Below are positions 1 to 8,104 of a stretch of 36,645 nucleotides of DNA, one piece after another. How positions within the stretch are numbered: the stretch's first letter is position 1; the number at the start of each line of letters is the position of its first letter. Where the stretch lies: contig JALGVI010000023.1 in NCBI GenBank assembly GCA_029838215.1, positions 1-36,645 of the forward strand, given 5' to 3'. A program made the translations under genes and the position numbers. Below the pieces are notes generated by a model. The model did not search any database. It was not told the origin of the DNA and saw only the letters and a program-made list of their open reading frames with translations. The stretch comes from Candidatus Helarchaeota archaeon (GTDB lineage Archaea > Asgardarchaeota > Lokiarchaeia > Helarchaeales > RDOG01).

Positions 1-887
1 AAATCCTCAGCTATCCTTACGTTTAGCTGATTATTTTGGGGGTTTATGCAATCTGAAAACGATTTATATCTAGAGCTAAGGTGAGTTATTAATAAGTTTT
101 TAACATTTGCCTTTTTAGCTAGTTGGATGGCTTCCGAAATCGTACAATGCCCTCCCTTGATAGCAAGCATGGTATGTTCATCTTTAAAAGTACCATCACA
201 TATTAATAAATCCGAATTTTTACAAAATTCGAGGATTCTTTCAGTTGGACGTGTGTCTCCTGTATAGACTATTTTTCTTCCAGGTCTATTTGGTCCAACT
301 AATTCCCGTGCAGGGATTTTTTTTCCGTTGGAACTGATATAATCTTGTCCATTTCGAAGTGTTCTTAAGTGCGGACCTGGCTTGATTCCATATTGCTGTA
401 ATTTATCTTTTTTTATTTTTCCTCTTCTTTCTTTCTCAAAAAGTCCGTACACAAGGCAAGGAACCACGTGTTCGCCAGGAATGCATTCAATTTTATATTC
501 ACTTGTTTCAAGAATAAGACCCTGTGTTATTTCAATAACATTTAGATTAAACGTTAAATCAAAGATGATCGTTTTTGTAATTGACTGAATGTAATTATTT
601 ATTCCAATTGGCCCAAAAATGCTTAAAGGTATCGTTCTCTTGTACAAACTTAAACTCATTAGTATTCCAGGAATCCCGGTAACGTGATCTCCATGCAAGT
701 GAGTTATAAAAATGCGCGATATCTTGAATAAGCTTATTTTCTTTTTCATGAATTGTAATTGAGTTCCTTCACCAGCATCAAATAAGAGTATTTCTCCTTT
801 TCGTTTGATGACTATAGCTGGTAAATTTCTAGATTCCGTTGGAATCGTTGCGGAGCTTCCCAATACAATTACTTTTAGATCGGACAT
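1..887 (-). CDS. rnz: Ribonuclease Z (tRNA 3' processing endonuclease), partial
   Basis: The reading frame opens with ATG at 887 and runs off the left edge after about 295 codons without a stop, so the C-terminus is missing. It is a metallo-beta-lactamase-fold protein. The zinc-binding signature HLHGDH is at residues 63-68, preceded by the DAGEGTQ turn at 38-43, with further metal-ligand candidates in GEHVVPC (about 138) and TGDTRP (about 211). These, and a length near the usual 300-310 aa, fit RNase Z, which cuts pre-tRNA 3' trailers in the cytoplasm. Both tRNAs in this window encode CCA, so its specificity here (before or after CCA) is open. The start lies only 4 bp after the stop of the tRNA methylase gene, so the two are probably co-transcribed with prs. 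The family call is secure; only the 3' end is unseen. Confidence 0.9.
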   Translation of the reverse strand, partial: MSDLKVIVLGSSATIPTESRNLPAIVIKRKGEILLFDAGEGTQLQFMKKKISLFKISRIFITHLHGDHVTGIPGILMSLSLYKRTIPLSIFGPIGINNYIQSITKTIIFDLTFNLNVIEITQGLILETSEYKIECIPGEHVVPCLVYGLFEKERRGKIKKDKLQQYGIKPGPHLRTLRNGQDYISSNGKKIPARELVGPNRPGRKIVYTGDTRPTERILEFCKNSDLLICDGTFKDEHTMLAIKGGHCTISEAIQLAKKANVKNLLITHLSSRYKSFSDCINPQNNQLNVRIAED

Positions 888-891
888 TCAA

Positions 892-1944
892 TCACTTTTT
901 TTCTAACACGAAGATTTTGCGCGTTAAGGATTTGTGAACATAATATTCATGAGTTTCTTGGATTTTCAATTGCTTCTGATCAAATAAATCAAGCAAGCGA
1001 ATATTATTCGGAAGGGCAAAACAAATTCGGCATCCACGTCCAATCAGATCTTGGACTTCATTTAAAAAATTACATGTTAATTCATTTAGGTTTAATCCGT
1101 GAGTTGAGCTACTCCGCCCATAGGGTGGATCCGTAGCCATAGCTTGAAAATCACCTTTTATAGGAAGAGATGTTATTGAGGCTTGTAAAAGACCCATATA
1201 TTTTATGTTAAAAAAGGTCATATTTTTTCTTGCACCTATGATCATCTTTCTATTAATGTCCATTCCTAGAACATTTGAACCAATAAAGGCGGCTTCGACC
1301 AAAATGCTTCCTGAACCACAAAAAGGATCTAAAAATGTCTGTCCTGATTTGGCTTTTGAAAGATTTACCATAATTCGAGCAACTTGAGGTTTCATTGCTG
1401 TGGGATGGAAAAAAGGGCGCCGAGTTACTGGGTGCTTGAAAATATCTTTTCGCCCGGTTTCAAGTCTATGAATGCAAAAATATATTTGATCTGCATGACA
1501 AAATCCAAAAAATCTAGTTTCTGGATTTACTAAATCTACTTTCATTTTATTTTTACATTCCTTTCTGATTAATTCCCCAATAAAGCGCTCTAATTTTTCA
1601 CTATTTACTTTTTGACATTTGATTTTCTTGATTCGGACTTGAAACGTCGTGCATTCTGGAGCGTATCTTCCTATTCCTGCTGACTTAATTGATGACACAA
1701 TATCTTGAAAATTAAGGGCTGATTTAAATAGCAGAGAATGAATCGAATGAACCATCGATAAACGGGCATAAAATTTCTTTGGTAAATCTTTCGAAACTTT
1801 AAAAATTACAATTCGATCCACGATTTCTATAATCTTGTAATCAATTTTTTCAATTTCGAGGACAGCTTTTATTTCTGATAAAGGTAATGTAGGATTTTCA
1901 CCGCTTAACAAGGCAAGATATTTCAATGACTTCACGTGTTTCAT
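892..1944 (-). CDS. tRNA (guanine-10-N2)-methyltransferase, Trm-G10/Trm11 family
   Basis: This 350-aa protein has an N-terminal RNA-binding THUMP-type region (about residues 50-160) followed by a class I SAM methyltransferase domain. The linker motif RPFFHPTAMKPQVAR is at 176-190, the SAM-binding loop LDPFCGSG at 205-212, and the catalytic N2-guanine motif DPPYGRSS at 272-279. Order and length match archaeal Trm-G10 enzymes, which methylate G10 of tRNA to m2G or m2,2G. The ATG overlaps the end of prs by 4 bp (ATGA), so translation is probably coupled. RNase Z follows 4 bp later. A general THUMP methylase acting at another guanine is possible, but the DPPYGRSS context favours G10. Confidence 0.9.
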   Translation of the reverse strand: MKHVKSLKYLALLSGENPTLPLSEIKAVLEIEKIDYKIIEIVDRIVIFKVSKDLPKKFYARLSMVHSIHSLLFKSALNFQDIVSSIKSAGIGRYAPECTTFQVRIKKIKCQKVNSEKLERFIGELIRKECKNKMKVDLVNPETRFFGFCHADQIYFCIHRLETGRKDIFKHPVTRRPFFHPTAMKPQVARIMVNLSKAKSGQTFLDPFCGSGSILVEAAFIGSNVLGMDINRKMIIGARKNMTFFNIKYMGLLQASITSLPIKGDFQAMATDPPYGRSSSTHGLNLNELTCNFLNEVQDLIGRGCRICFALPNNIRLLDLFDQKQLKIQETHEYYVHKSLTRKIFVLEKK

Positions 1945-2828
1945 TTCTGACGCAATACTCGCGCGATTTCCGTAGCAAGGCTTATTTGACTACATTCAGA
2001 AGGAATTGAATCCGTACCAACGATTTCCCTTGCTCCTGCATTAAAGATCCGATATTTCGCATCTTTTATTAATAATGGATGTGTACATGCAACATAAATA
2101 TCCTTTCCACCTTGAGATTTAATTATTTCGATGGCCTTAATCATTGTCCCTCCTGTTGAAATAATATCATCAATTATTATTACTGATTTTCCAGATACGG
2201 AAAGATTCTTTACTTTCACCGTAATTTCACCCGTAACTCTGTCCCTTGATTTCTCAAGGTGCGAGAATGTAGCGTTCAATTCTTTTGCTAAAAATTTCGC
2301 TCGATCAAGAGCTCCTTCATCAGGTGCCAATACAATGATATCTTTTACGTCCTTTTCACGAAAATAATCTGCAAACAAAGGTAATGCTGATAGGCTTTCT
2401 GCTCGTGCATTTTTAAAAAATTTCAGGATTCTGGGAGAATGGATGTCAAAAGTATAAACCCGTGATAAAGTAGTTCCACCAATTTGTTCAATGATCTCTG
2501 CTATGATTTTTGAACTTAGTGCTTCACCTTTCAAGAAACGTTTATCTTGTCGACCATAGGCAAAATATGGTAGAACTACAATTAACTCCTTGGGTTTTAA
2601 ATTTGTAATTGCTTCGATTAACAGAAAGAGTTCTAACAAATGTTCATCTTGTGGGGGAGAAATTGTCTGAATTAATACTACTTGCTCGTTACTCAAATCT
2701 CCATTTATCTTGACATATATCTCTCCATCTGGAAATTTCTTTACAGTTGTTTGAATGAGAGTGCAATTTAATGAACGTGCGACTTTCACGCTCAAAATCT
2801 GAGTGGTTGTCCCCGGAATGACTAACAT
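1941..2828 (-). CDS. prs: Ribose-phosphate pyrophosphokinase (PRPP synthetase)
   Basis: This enzyme makes PRPP from ribose 5-phosphate and ATP for nucleotide, His and Trp synthesis. The 295 residues carry the family landmarks: FPDGE at 32-36, the ATP loop YGRQDKRF at 91-98, the catalytic-site DIHSP at 128-132, and the PRPP-binding signature IIIDDIISTGGT at 217-228. The length is close to compact archaeal PRPP synthetases (about 285-290 aa) and shorter than the bacterial type (about 315 aa). It is the first gene of a minus-strand operon with Trm-G10 and RNase Z, and is divergent from the radical SAM gene across a 99-bp gap that must hold both promoters. The ATG at 2828 is the natural start because the MLVIPGT strand begins the fold. 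Confidence 0.95.
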   Translation of the reverse strand: MLVIPGTTTQILSVKVARSLNCTLIQTTVKKFPDGEIYVKINGDLSNEQVVLIQTISPPQDEHLLELFLLIEAITNLKPKELIVVLPYFAYGRQDKRFLKGEALSSKIIAEIIEQIGGTTLSRVYTFDIHSPRILKFFKNARAESLSALPLFADYFREKDVKDIIVLAPDEGALDRAKFLAKELNATFSHLEKSRDRVTGEITVKVKNLSVSGKSVIIIDDIISTGGTMIKAIEIIKSQGGKDIYVACTHPLLIKDAKYRIFNAGAREIVGTDSIPSECSQISLATEIARVLRQK

Positions 2829-2927
2829 TTTTTATTCCACCATGGCTTAACTTAACTAAAGGTTCAGTTTTGTTTTAAAAAAAATTTCTGTTAAAAAGTT
2901 CTATCATGATAAAATTGGTGCAGTCAA

Positions 2928-3977
2928 GTGTTGAAAGAAACATTAATTTATGAAAAAATGCCCGATTCCACCGTAAAATGCGGGATCTGTCCATGGAATT
3001 GCGTTTTAAAACCAAACAAGATAGGTAATTGCCGTACAAGAAAGAACATTGATGGAACTTTATATTCAATGATTTACGGTAAAATTTCTTCTATGGCTGT
3101 CGATCCTGTAGAGAAAAAACCGCTTTATCATTTTTATCCGGGAAGTATGATCTTTTCAATTTCTTCAATTGGCTGTAATTTTCATTGTAAACACTGTCAA
3201 AATGCGTCTATTTCTCAAGTGAATTTCGATGAACATTCCTTGCAAGACTTTACTCCCGAGCAAATAGTATCTCTTACAAAAAGAAAAGGATGCAATCTCA
3301 TAGCATATACTTATAATGAACCTTTAATTTGGCTTGAATTCATCATCGATACCGCAAAATTGGCTCATCAAGAAGGAATTAAAAATGTTTTAGTAACGAA
3401 TGGATACATCACGCTTGAAGCATTGGAAGTTCTTGCTCCTTATGTGGATGCCGCAAATGTCGATATCAAGGCATTTACTGATGAATTCTATCAAAAAATC
3501 GTTGGAGTCCCCAGTTTAAAACCAGTCTTGAACTCTCTAAAATTTATGAAAGAAAAAGATATTTTTCTAGAATGTACTAATTTGCTCATCCCTACTTTAA
3601 ATGATTCAATGAAGGAAATAGAACAACTGACCACGTGGATACTTAAAAATCTAGGTTCCTTTACTCCACTTCACTTCTCTGCATTTCGTCCAATGTACAA
3701 ATTAAAAAATATTCCATCTACTCCTCTTGAAACTATTTTAGCAGCGTGCAAGAAAGCAAAAGAGATCGGATTGCATCACGTTTTTGCAGGAAATGTTTAT
3801 GCTGCAGAATTCGAACACACTTTTTGTCCAAAATGCGGTGCGCTATTGATTGAAAGACACGGATATCGAATCAAGCGAAAAAACCTCACGTTTGAAAACC
3901 ATTGCATGAAATGTGACGTAAAAATAAACATACTTGGAGATGTCAAGGAGAATTCTCAAGGATTTTTATGGTTTTGA
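2928..3977 (+). CDS. amrS: AmmeMemoRadiSam-type radical SAM protein (AmrS-like)
   Basis: This is a 349-aa radical SAM enzyme. The [4Fe-4S]/SAM motif CNFHCKHC has its cysteines at residues 83, 87 and 90. An N-terminal pair of cysteines in CGICPWNC (18-25) and a C-terminal CPKCG...CMKC pair (about 301-330) could bind additional metal. The N-terminal pattern (LIYEK...CxxCPWNC...GxCxxR) is typical of the AmrS family, often annotated PflA-like. The family usually co-occurs with AMMECR1 and Memo proteins, but neither gene is in this window. The start is GTG at 2928 or TTG at 2931. The ATG at 2958 would remove the conserved LIYEK segment and is less likely. The exact reaction is not established from sequence. 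Confidence 0.88.
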   Translation: MLKETLIYEKMPDSTVKCGICPWNCVLKPNKIGNCRTRKNIDGTLYSMIYGKISSMAVDPVEKKPLYHFYPGSMIFSISSIGCNFHCKHCQNASISQVNFDEHSLQDFTPEQIVSLTKRKGCNLIAYTYNEPLIWLEFIIDTAKLAHQEGIKNVLVTNGYITLEALEVLAPYVDAANVDIKAFTDEFYQKIVGVPSLKPVLNSLKFMKEKDIFLECTNLLIPTLNDSMKEIEQLTTWILKNLGSFTPLHFSAFRPMYKLKNIPSTPLETILAACKKAKEIGLHHVFAGNVYAAEFEHTFCPKCGALLIERHGYRIKRKNLTFENHCMKCDVKINILGDVKENSQGFLWF

Positions 3978-4031
3978 CTTGCTCTATATCAGTCGTTGAC
4001 TTTAAAGCATTTCACATTGATTAAAAAAATT

Positions 4032-4199
4032 ATGTTAGAATTAACTTTAGAGAAAGCGATATTAATTGCAGTAAGTTTAATAGTAACAATCCTATTTGCA
4101 ATGCCAATATTTATGCTTTTAATTGACTTATTAAAAGATTTCAGTCAAATGCTTCATTCCGGTACCATAATTTTTCGTTTCCTGTTAAATTCTCTATGA
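4032..4199 (+). CDS. Possible small single-pass membrane peptide (55 aa)
   Basis: A short frame follows the radical SAM gene on the same strand. From ATG 4032 it encodes about 55 residues with a strongly hydrophobic stretch (about residues 9-31) flanked by charged residues, resembling one membrane helix. An upstream in-frame TTG at 3996 would add 12 residues. I see no clear ribosome binding site and cannot assign a family. The frame lies in otherwise empty DNA before the tRNA-Ser gene. It may be a real small membrane protein or a chance frame in A+T-rich DNA. Confidence 0.35.
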   Translation: MLELTLEKAILIAVSLIVTILFAMPIFMLLIDLLKDFSQMLHSGTIIFRFLLNSL

Positions 4200-4248
4200 A
4201 TCATAATACCAGTATCAATTATGAGCATGTATTTTTTTCGCAATTAAT

Positions 4249-4358
4249 TGGCGCTGAGAGTGGGATTTGAACCCACGCTCCCCGAAGGGAAACAGGTCTC
4301 TCAAAGGTCATTTTCCCTGAACTCGAGCCTGTCGCCGTAGCCGCTTGGCTATCTCAGC
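4249..4358 (-). tRNA. tRNA-Ser (anticodon CGA), intron-containing, CCA encoded
   Basis: Reading the minus strand from 4358: acceptor GCTGAGA, D stem GCC/GGC, anticodon stem ACAGG/CCTGT, a long variable arm with hairpin TCCC-TTCG-GGGA, T arm GTGGG-TTCAAAT-CCCAC, acceptor TCTCAGC, discriminator G, then an encoded CCA (4249-4251). The 7-nt anticodon loop CTCGAGA is only complete after removing 24 nt, which gives anticodon CGA (serine, UCG codons). The long variable arm agrees with Ser. A TATA-like TTTATATA lies 15-22 bp upstream of the first base. The gene stands alone between the plus-strand radical SAM gene and the next minus-strand operon. Confidence 0.93.
4298..4321 (-). other. tRNA-Ser intron (24 nt) at canonical position 37/38
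   Basis: The intron lies between G37 (4322) and A38 (4297). The loop bases CTCG pair with TGAG near the intron 3' end (three Watson-Crick pairs plus G-U) to form a 4-bp central helix. This is flanked by 3-nt bulges AGT and AGA, with cuts after the second base of each. That is the bulge-helix-bulge recognised by the archaeal splicing endonuclease. The intron-side helix is weak (AGG/CCT with unpaired bases beside it), so it is a relaxed form of the motif. Confidence 0.82.
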
Positions 4359-4372
4359 CTTAATTTGAAGAA

Positions 4373-4380
4373 TATATAAA
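4373..4380 (-). promoter_or_regulatory. TATA-like element for tRNA-Ser
   Basis: On the minus strand TTTATATA lies 15-22 bp upstream of the tRNA 5' end, in the only intergenic space available for its promoter. The spacing is a little short compared with the usual box centred about 27 bp before the transcript start, so the start site may be almost at the mature 5' end. Confidence 0.4.
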
Positions 4381-4409
4381 TTCTGAATTAGGAATTTGGT
4401 ATGATTTTA

Positions 4410-5438
4410 TCAAACAACGTGATAATAAATTTTATCGATCATTCCAATGGATTTTAAGTAACTCAATACTTCTTTAGCATCAGTCAAGGAAATCCCTAAA
4501 TTGACATATAGATCGGGTAGAGTGGGTGTCTTATCCAAAATTGAAAAATGCGCAATAACTTTTTTACCAACTGATGCTAAGATCTTCTTTTTTTCTTGAG
4601 ATATTTCACTCAAATTAACTTTTACTGGTTTATCTATCATATTCAAGAGAATCTTTATTTGGTCTCGCGGAATTTTTAATCTAAAAAAGTCGTCTTCTGT
4701 GAATTGACGTTCGTTTTCAATTTCGAACTGAAAAATATCTTCAATGTATTGAGGAAGATTGGTTTTTTGCTCAAACTTATTAACTGTTTCTATTAGAATT
4801 TTTTCTAATTTTGAACATTCCCTTGCCCATTCTTCCTTGAAACTAAAAATAAAGGTCTTTACTTTTTGAGAGTGATACTTGGTTAGGTCAAAATGCTTGT
4901 TTATTCGAGAATCAAACTCATTTTTCATTTCAGCTATTCGATTTCTTATGTCTTGGTATTTTTGATTGAATTCCCTTTTTGCTTTTTTCATTCGACCTTG
5001 CTCAATTAGAAGTTTACACTCTCGAAATAAATCATCTATTTCTAGGGTTAGCTCTCCGAGCTCAGCAACGTGCAACTTCAAAAAATGCCTAAAATTCTGA
5101 AGGCGTGTCATTTGCTTGATGTTCTGTTGCTCAATTTTGGATAAAATGATTTGCTTCTCACGTTTAATTTCTTCTTCGGTTGTACGTTCTTCAGGCATTA
5201 ATCCTAATTCGATAAAACGGCTTTTTATTTCGATTTGTTTTATTGTATCAATATGAGAAAGAAGAAGAAGCTCTGCGATAACCGCAATTGCTCCAAAAAT
5301 AATAACAACTCCCAATTGAAAAAGAAAACCGAAAATTGAAAATAGGTAAAAAAAGAAAACTGCCATAAATCCGGTTCCAAATATTATCGTAATTGTTCCT
5401 GCAAAAAGTCTCTTTTGATATTTCTTCAGTTTTTTCAT
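4410..5438 (-). CDS. Membrane-anchored coiled-coil protein with C-terminal winged-helix-like segment
   Basis: I do not recognise a named family for this 342-aa protein. Two adjacent hydrophobic helices (about residues 12-34 and 38-61) form an N-terminal membrane hairpin. Residues about 65-215 are charged and helical, with heptad-like spacing. The last 45 residues (around TLPDLYVNLGISLTDAKEVL) have the spacing of a helix-turn-helix followed by a wing. A GTGGAG ribosome binding site precedes the ATG at 5438. It follows the PhoU-like gene by 25 bp and is probably co-transcribed with it. A role as a membrane partner or output of that regulator is inferred from position only. Confidence 0.75.
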   Translation of the reverse strand: MKKLKKYQKRLFAGTITIIFGTGFMAVFFFYLFSIFGFLFQLGVVIIFGAIAVIAELLLLSHIDTIKQIEIKSRFIELGLMPEERTTEEEIKREKQIILSKIEQQNIKQMTRLQNFRHFLKLHVAELGELTLEIDDLFRECKLLIEQGRMKKAKREFNQKYQDIRNRIAEMKNEFDSRINKHFDLTKYHSQKVKTFIFSFKEEWARECSKLEKILIETVNKFEQKTNLPQYIEDIFQFEIENERQFTEDDFFRLKIPRDQIKILLNMIDKPVKVNLSEISQEKKKILASVGKKVIAHFSILDKTPTLPDLYVNLGISLTDAKEVLSYLKSIGMIDKIYYHVV

Positions 5439-5463
5439 GGCGCTCCACTATGATATATGAAAT

Positions 5464-6489
5464 TTATGAATTTTCTTCTAAATTGATACTAATCAAGTCG
5501 GCAATGTCTACGCCACCTACTTCAGCAATGCGTCTCAAATTATCGAGAATTGCATCCAGAGGAATCATGGCTCCAACTGGCTCCTTACTTACTAAAATAT
5601 TCGTGTTATCAATTAATTCATTGATTTCTTGGCGCATTGTTATGACTTTTAGAGAAAGATCCATCCGGTTTTCAAAAAGAGCCTTCATTGCATCCTCAAG
5701 AATTTGGCTAGTGAACGTACCAATTTTTTCAATCAAGTTACGAATATTTTTTGGGATTGATACTTTTAATAACTTGATCACATTTTTTGCCATTACAACA
5801 GCATAATCTGCAACGAGTTCAATGCTTTTTACAACCAATCGATAATCTAAAGCTCTTACTGCAGTTATATTCAAACGTCTAGCGAGTACGCTATCTTGAA
5901 CCGCAACTCTTAACTGTCGCACGATCATGAAATACTTTCTATTGACTTCTTCATCCCTTGAAATTACATTATTAGCTAATTCTTCTTTTTTTCCTATGAG
6001 AGCTTCTATTGTATCGTCAACCATTGATTTTGATAAATTAATCATTTCTTCAAGAGTTTCATCGAGAGGGGCCGCACCAGGATCAATTAGGCATTTCAGC
6101 GTAATCTCATTGCTTAATTCTCTTCCAATCTCGACTCCAATGAGTTTATTTTTCGATTTTTTAATCTCGATTCGTTCTGTTGGAGTAATGTTCTTATTCG
6201 ACTTTATGGTAATTGTATTATATCCTGCAAGGTATGCGGCTGTTATTTCTCTACTCAGATTAAATGAAGGATCGCTATAATCTATTGAGATTGTAATAGA
6301 TGGTTTTTTTGAAGGCATTTCTTCTGAATATTTACATTTCAAAACGATTTCATCATAACCCTTTCTGAAAATGGCAATTTTATCTTGAGGCTTGACGTTC
6401 ATGTCTTTAATCCATTGTTTTGGTAACGTCAATGTGAATGTCGAGCCACCGGTTTTCTGTAATTTTCTAAATTCGATTTTTACCACCAA
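5464..6489 (-). CDS. PhoU-family regulator with N-terminal AbrB/SpoVT-like DNA-binding domain
   Basis: Residues about 4-52 (starting IEFRKLQKTGGSTFTLTLPKQW) are a swapped-hairpin AbrB/SpoVT-type domain. The rest of the 341 residues is helical with PhoU-type three-helix repeats, including the acidic EEMINLS and MRQEINELID segments that are metal-ligand candidates. AbrB-PhoU fusions are common in archaea and are annotated as phosphate uptake regulators. No Pst transporter or kinase gene is nearby, so a phosphate role is a family inference. The start is TTG (6489) or GTG (6486). A TATA-like palindrome about 27 bp upstream suggests a leaderless or nearly leaderless message. The membrane coiled-coil gene follows at 25 bp. 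Confidence 0.85.
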   Translation of the reverse strand: MVVKIEFRKLQKTGGSTFTLTLPKQWIKDMNVKPQDKIAIFRKGYDEIVLKCKYSEEMPSKKPSITISIDYSDPSFNLSREITAAYLAGYNTITIKSNKNITPTERIEIKKSKNKLIGVEIGRELSNEITLKCLIDPGAAPLDETLEEMINLSKSMVDDTIEALIGKKEELANNVISRDEEVNRKYFMIVRQLRVAVQDSVLARRLNITAVRALDYRLVVKSIELVADYAVVMAKNVIKLLKVSIPKNIRNLIEKIGTFTSQILEDAMKALFENRMDLSLKVITMRQEINELIDNTNILVSKEPVGAMIPLDAILDNLRRIAEVGGVDIADLISINLEENS

Positions 6490-6510
6490 AAAAAGATCAT
6501 TATTCTATAT

Positions 6511-6522
6511 TCTATATATAGA
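6511..6522 (-). promoter_or_regulatory. TATA box/palindrome upstream of the PhoU-like gene
   Basis: TCTATATATAGA is a perfect 12-bp palindrome whose centre lies about 27 bp from the TTG start at 6489. That is the standard archaeal distance between TATA box and transcription start, so the transcript would begin at or beside the start codon. There is no ribosome binding site in between, which fits. Confidence 0.55.
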
Positions 6523-6612
6523 TATTGAAAATGTATTTATTAAAAGATCAGAAAAATGAATTTCGAGTTATCCAAAATAAAAAAAAAGATCTAAAAAAAT
6601 GGCAATTCAATT

Positions 6613-6909
6613 CTAAAAATTATTCCATAAGTCAAAGAGGTTTTTTAACGCCATTATTTTCATATTTTCGGTACGAATTCTATAGATGCGAATTCTTCCA
6701 AAACGCTTTTCTTGAACAATTTTTGCTTTTTTAAGGGCATCCAAATGATCTTGGCACGAACTATGATTCAACTTGCACTTTCTTGCTATTTCTGAAATGT
6801 TCAATTCCCCTATTTGTGATAAAACATTCAGGATTTTTACTCGACTTTTCGATGATAGAATTTGTTCAAGAGATGCTTTTATAATATCACGTTCTAATTT
6901 TTCTTGCAT
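6613..6909 (-). CDS. ArsR-like winged helix-turn-helix regulator
   Basis: This 98-aa protein is almost entirely one winged helix-turn-helix. Residues about 15-80 hold the pattern SSKSRVKILNVL, then SEIARKCKLNHSS as the helix-turn-helix and a wing with GRIRIYRI. The length is typical of ArsR-type single-domain repressors. No cysteine or histidine metal-sensor cluster is visible; there is one cysteine before the recognition helix and one inside it, so metal sensing is not supported. The ATG at 6909 lies 23 bp inside the end of orc1/cdc6, so the two are translationally coupled. A link between the regulator and replication-initiator expression is possible but unproven. Confidence 0.8.
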   Translation of the reverse strand: MQEKLERDIIKASLEQILSSKSRVKILNVLSQIGELNISEIARKCKLNHSSCQDHLDALKKAKIVQEKRFGRIRIYRIRTENMKIMALKNLFDLWNNF

Positions 6910-8104
6910 GTTCTTCGATTCTCCTTAAGATTTGGCGTTCAATTTCACCCCCTAGTTCTTCTGCAGGGGCATCAGGGAGTCCGATTAATGTTGTTTTGCC
7001 TCGATAACCTGGTCCAGAGACTCTAGAAGTGATGATTCCAAATTCTTTTAGCACTTTTATATTCTGCCAATTTTTGGTATGTTTCAAGGGTTCGACATCA
7101 AATTCTTCACATATTAATTGATAATGGCTTTCAAGTTCCGAAGTCGTTACAAATGCTTTCTCATCATGCTTTAAAATTCTTGTAATGGCAAGCAATAGTA
7201 ATTTTTGATGTAAGGAAAGCTCTTCTATGAGATCTATGCGTATTACAGGAATCGTTTTAGATTTGGCATCTCGCACGAATTCAGGGACTATTTGCAACAC
7301 ATTACTTGCATCTGCTATTTTTCCCGCATTCCAAAGTAATTCAAGAGCATATCTAGCATCTCCCGATTCTGCAGCTATGTCCGCTATCAAGCTAATAGAA
7401 TCTTCAAGAACAACTCCGTCATAAAATGCTAACAGCACCCTTTGATTGAGAATATCTCTTAATTGTTCTGAATTATATTTTGCCAGCCGAATAAAGTTTT
7501 GTTGAAGAGTGCTTAGCGTGCTTTCATCTAAAACCTCTCTAAAGCTGATGTCTTTGGTGATTAATATGAGATATAATCGTTGAACTGGATTCAATTTATC
7601 ATCCATTAATCTTATTAAACCATAAAGTAGGTTGTGATTTTCATCAATAAGGTATTCAAATTCATCCAAAGTCAATAAAAGAAACGTACCCGTATCTTCT
7701 AAATACTCCGATAGGATATTAAGTAACTCTTCAGTCGAAAACCCCCGTTTTGGGATCGCTGGATCGAAATACCGAACAATCGTTTTTAAGATCATGAATG
7801 GAGTTCTATTTTTACGACAATTTACGTGAACTGTTTTTAAATTTATAAGTCGTTTCAAAGATGATTCTTTTAACATGTTCGTGAATCTCTTTACAACTGC
7901 TGTTTTTCCCGAACCAACAGGTCCGGTCATTATTACATTTCGACTGGCAGACCCTGGAGATTGTAATAATATCTTGAAGACCTGAGCCATTCTCTGTAGT
8001 TCTTTTTTCCTATGAGGAAGCTCATTAGGAATAAAATCTGCCGACAATTTGCTTTCATTTTTGAATACCGTTGGTTTATTGATTTCTTCTTCAATAATGT
8101 TCAT
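6887..8104 (-). CDS. cdc6: Orc1/Cdc6-family replication initiator
   Basis: A 405-aa AAA+ protein of the archaeal Orc1/Cdc6 family, which binds origins and loads MCM. Walker A GPVGSGKT is at 61-68, Walker B LLLTLDEFE at 142-150, and a sensor 1-like LILITKD around 180. The C-terminal third is a winged-helix DNA-binding domain ending in the basic RRIEEHARKIRT. The start ATG at 8104 is preceded by the ribosome binding site GAGGGTGA. It heads an operon with the ArsR-like gene. Archaeal origins often lie next to this gene, which makes the 262-bp upstream gap a candidate, although I see no clear origin recognition boxes there. Confidence 0.9.
   Translation of the reverse strand: MNIIEEEINKPTVFKNESKLSADFIPNELPHRKKELQRMAQVFKILLQSPGSASRNVIMTGPVGSGKTAVVKRFTNMLKESSLKRLINLKTVHVNCRKNRTPFMILKTIVRYFDPAIPKRGFSTEELLNILSEYLEDTGTFLLLTLDEFEYLIDENHNLLYGLIRLMDDKLNPVQRLYLILITKDISFREVLDESTLSTLQQNFIRLAKYNSEQLRDILNQRVLLAFYDGVVLEDSISLIADIAAESGDARYALELLWNAGKIADASNVLQIVPEFVRDAKSKTIPVIRIDLIEELSLHQKLLLLAITRILKHDEKAFVTTSELESHYQLICEEFDVEPLKHTKNWQNIKVLKEFGIITSRVSGPGYRGKTTLIGLPDAPAEELGGEIERQILRRIEEHARKIRT

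Noticed and set aside
382..588. 68-aa plus-strand ORF
   Set aside because: It lies antisense within the RNase Z gene and has no ribosome binding site or recognisable sequence.
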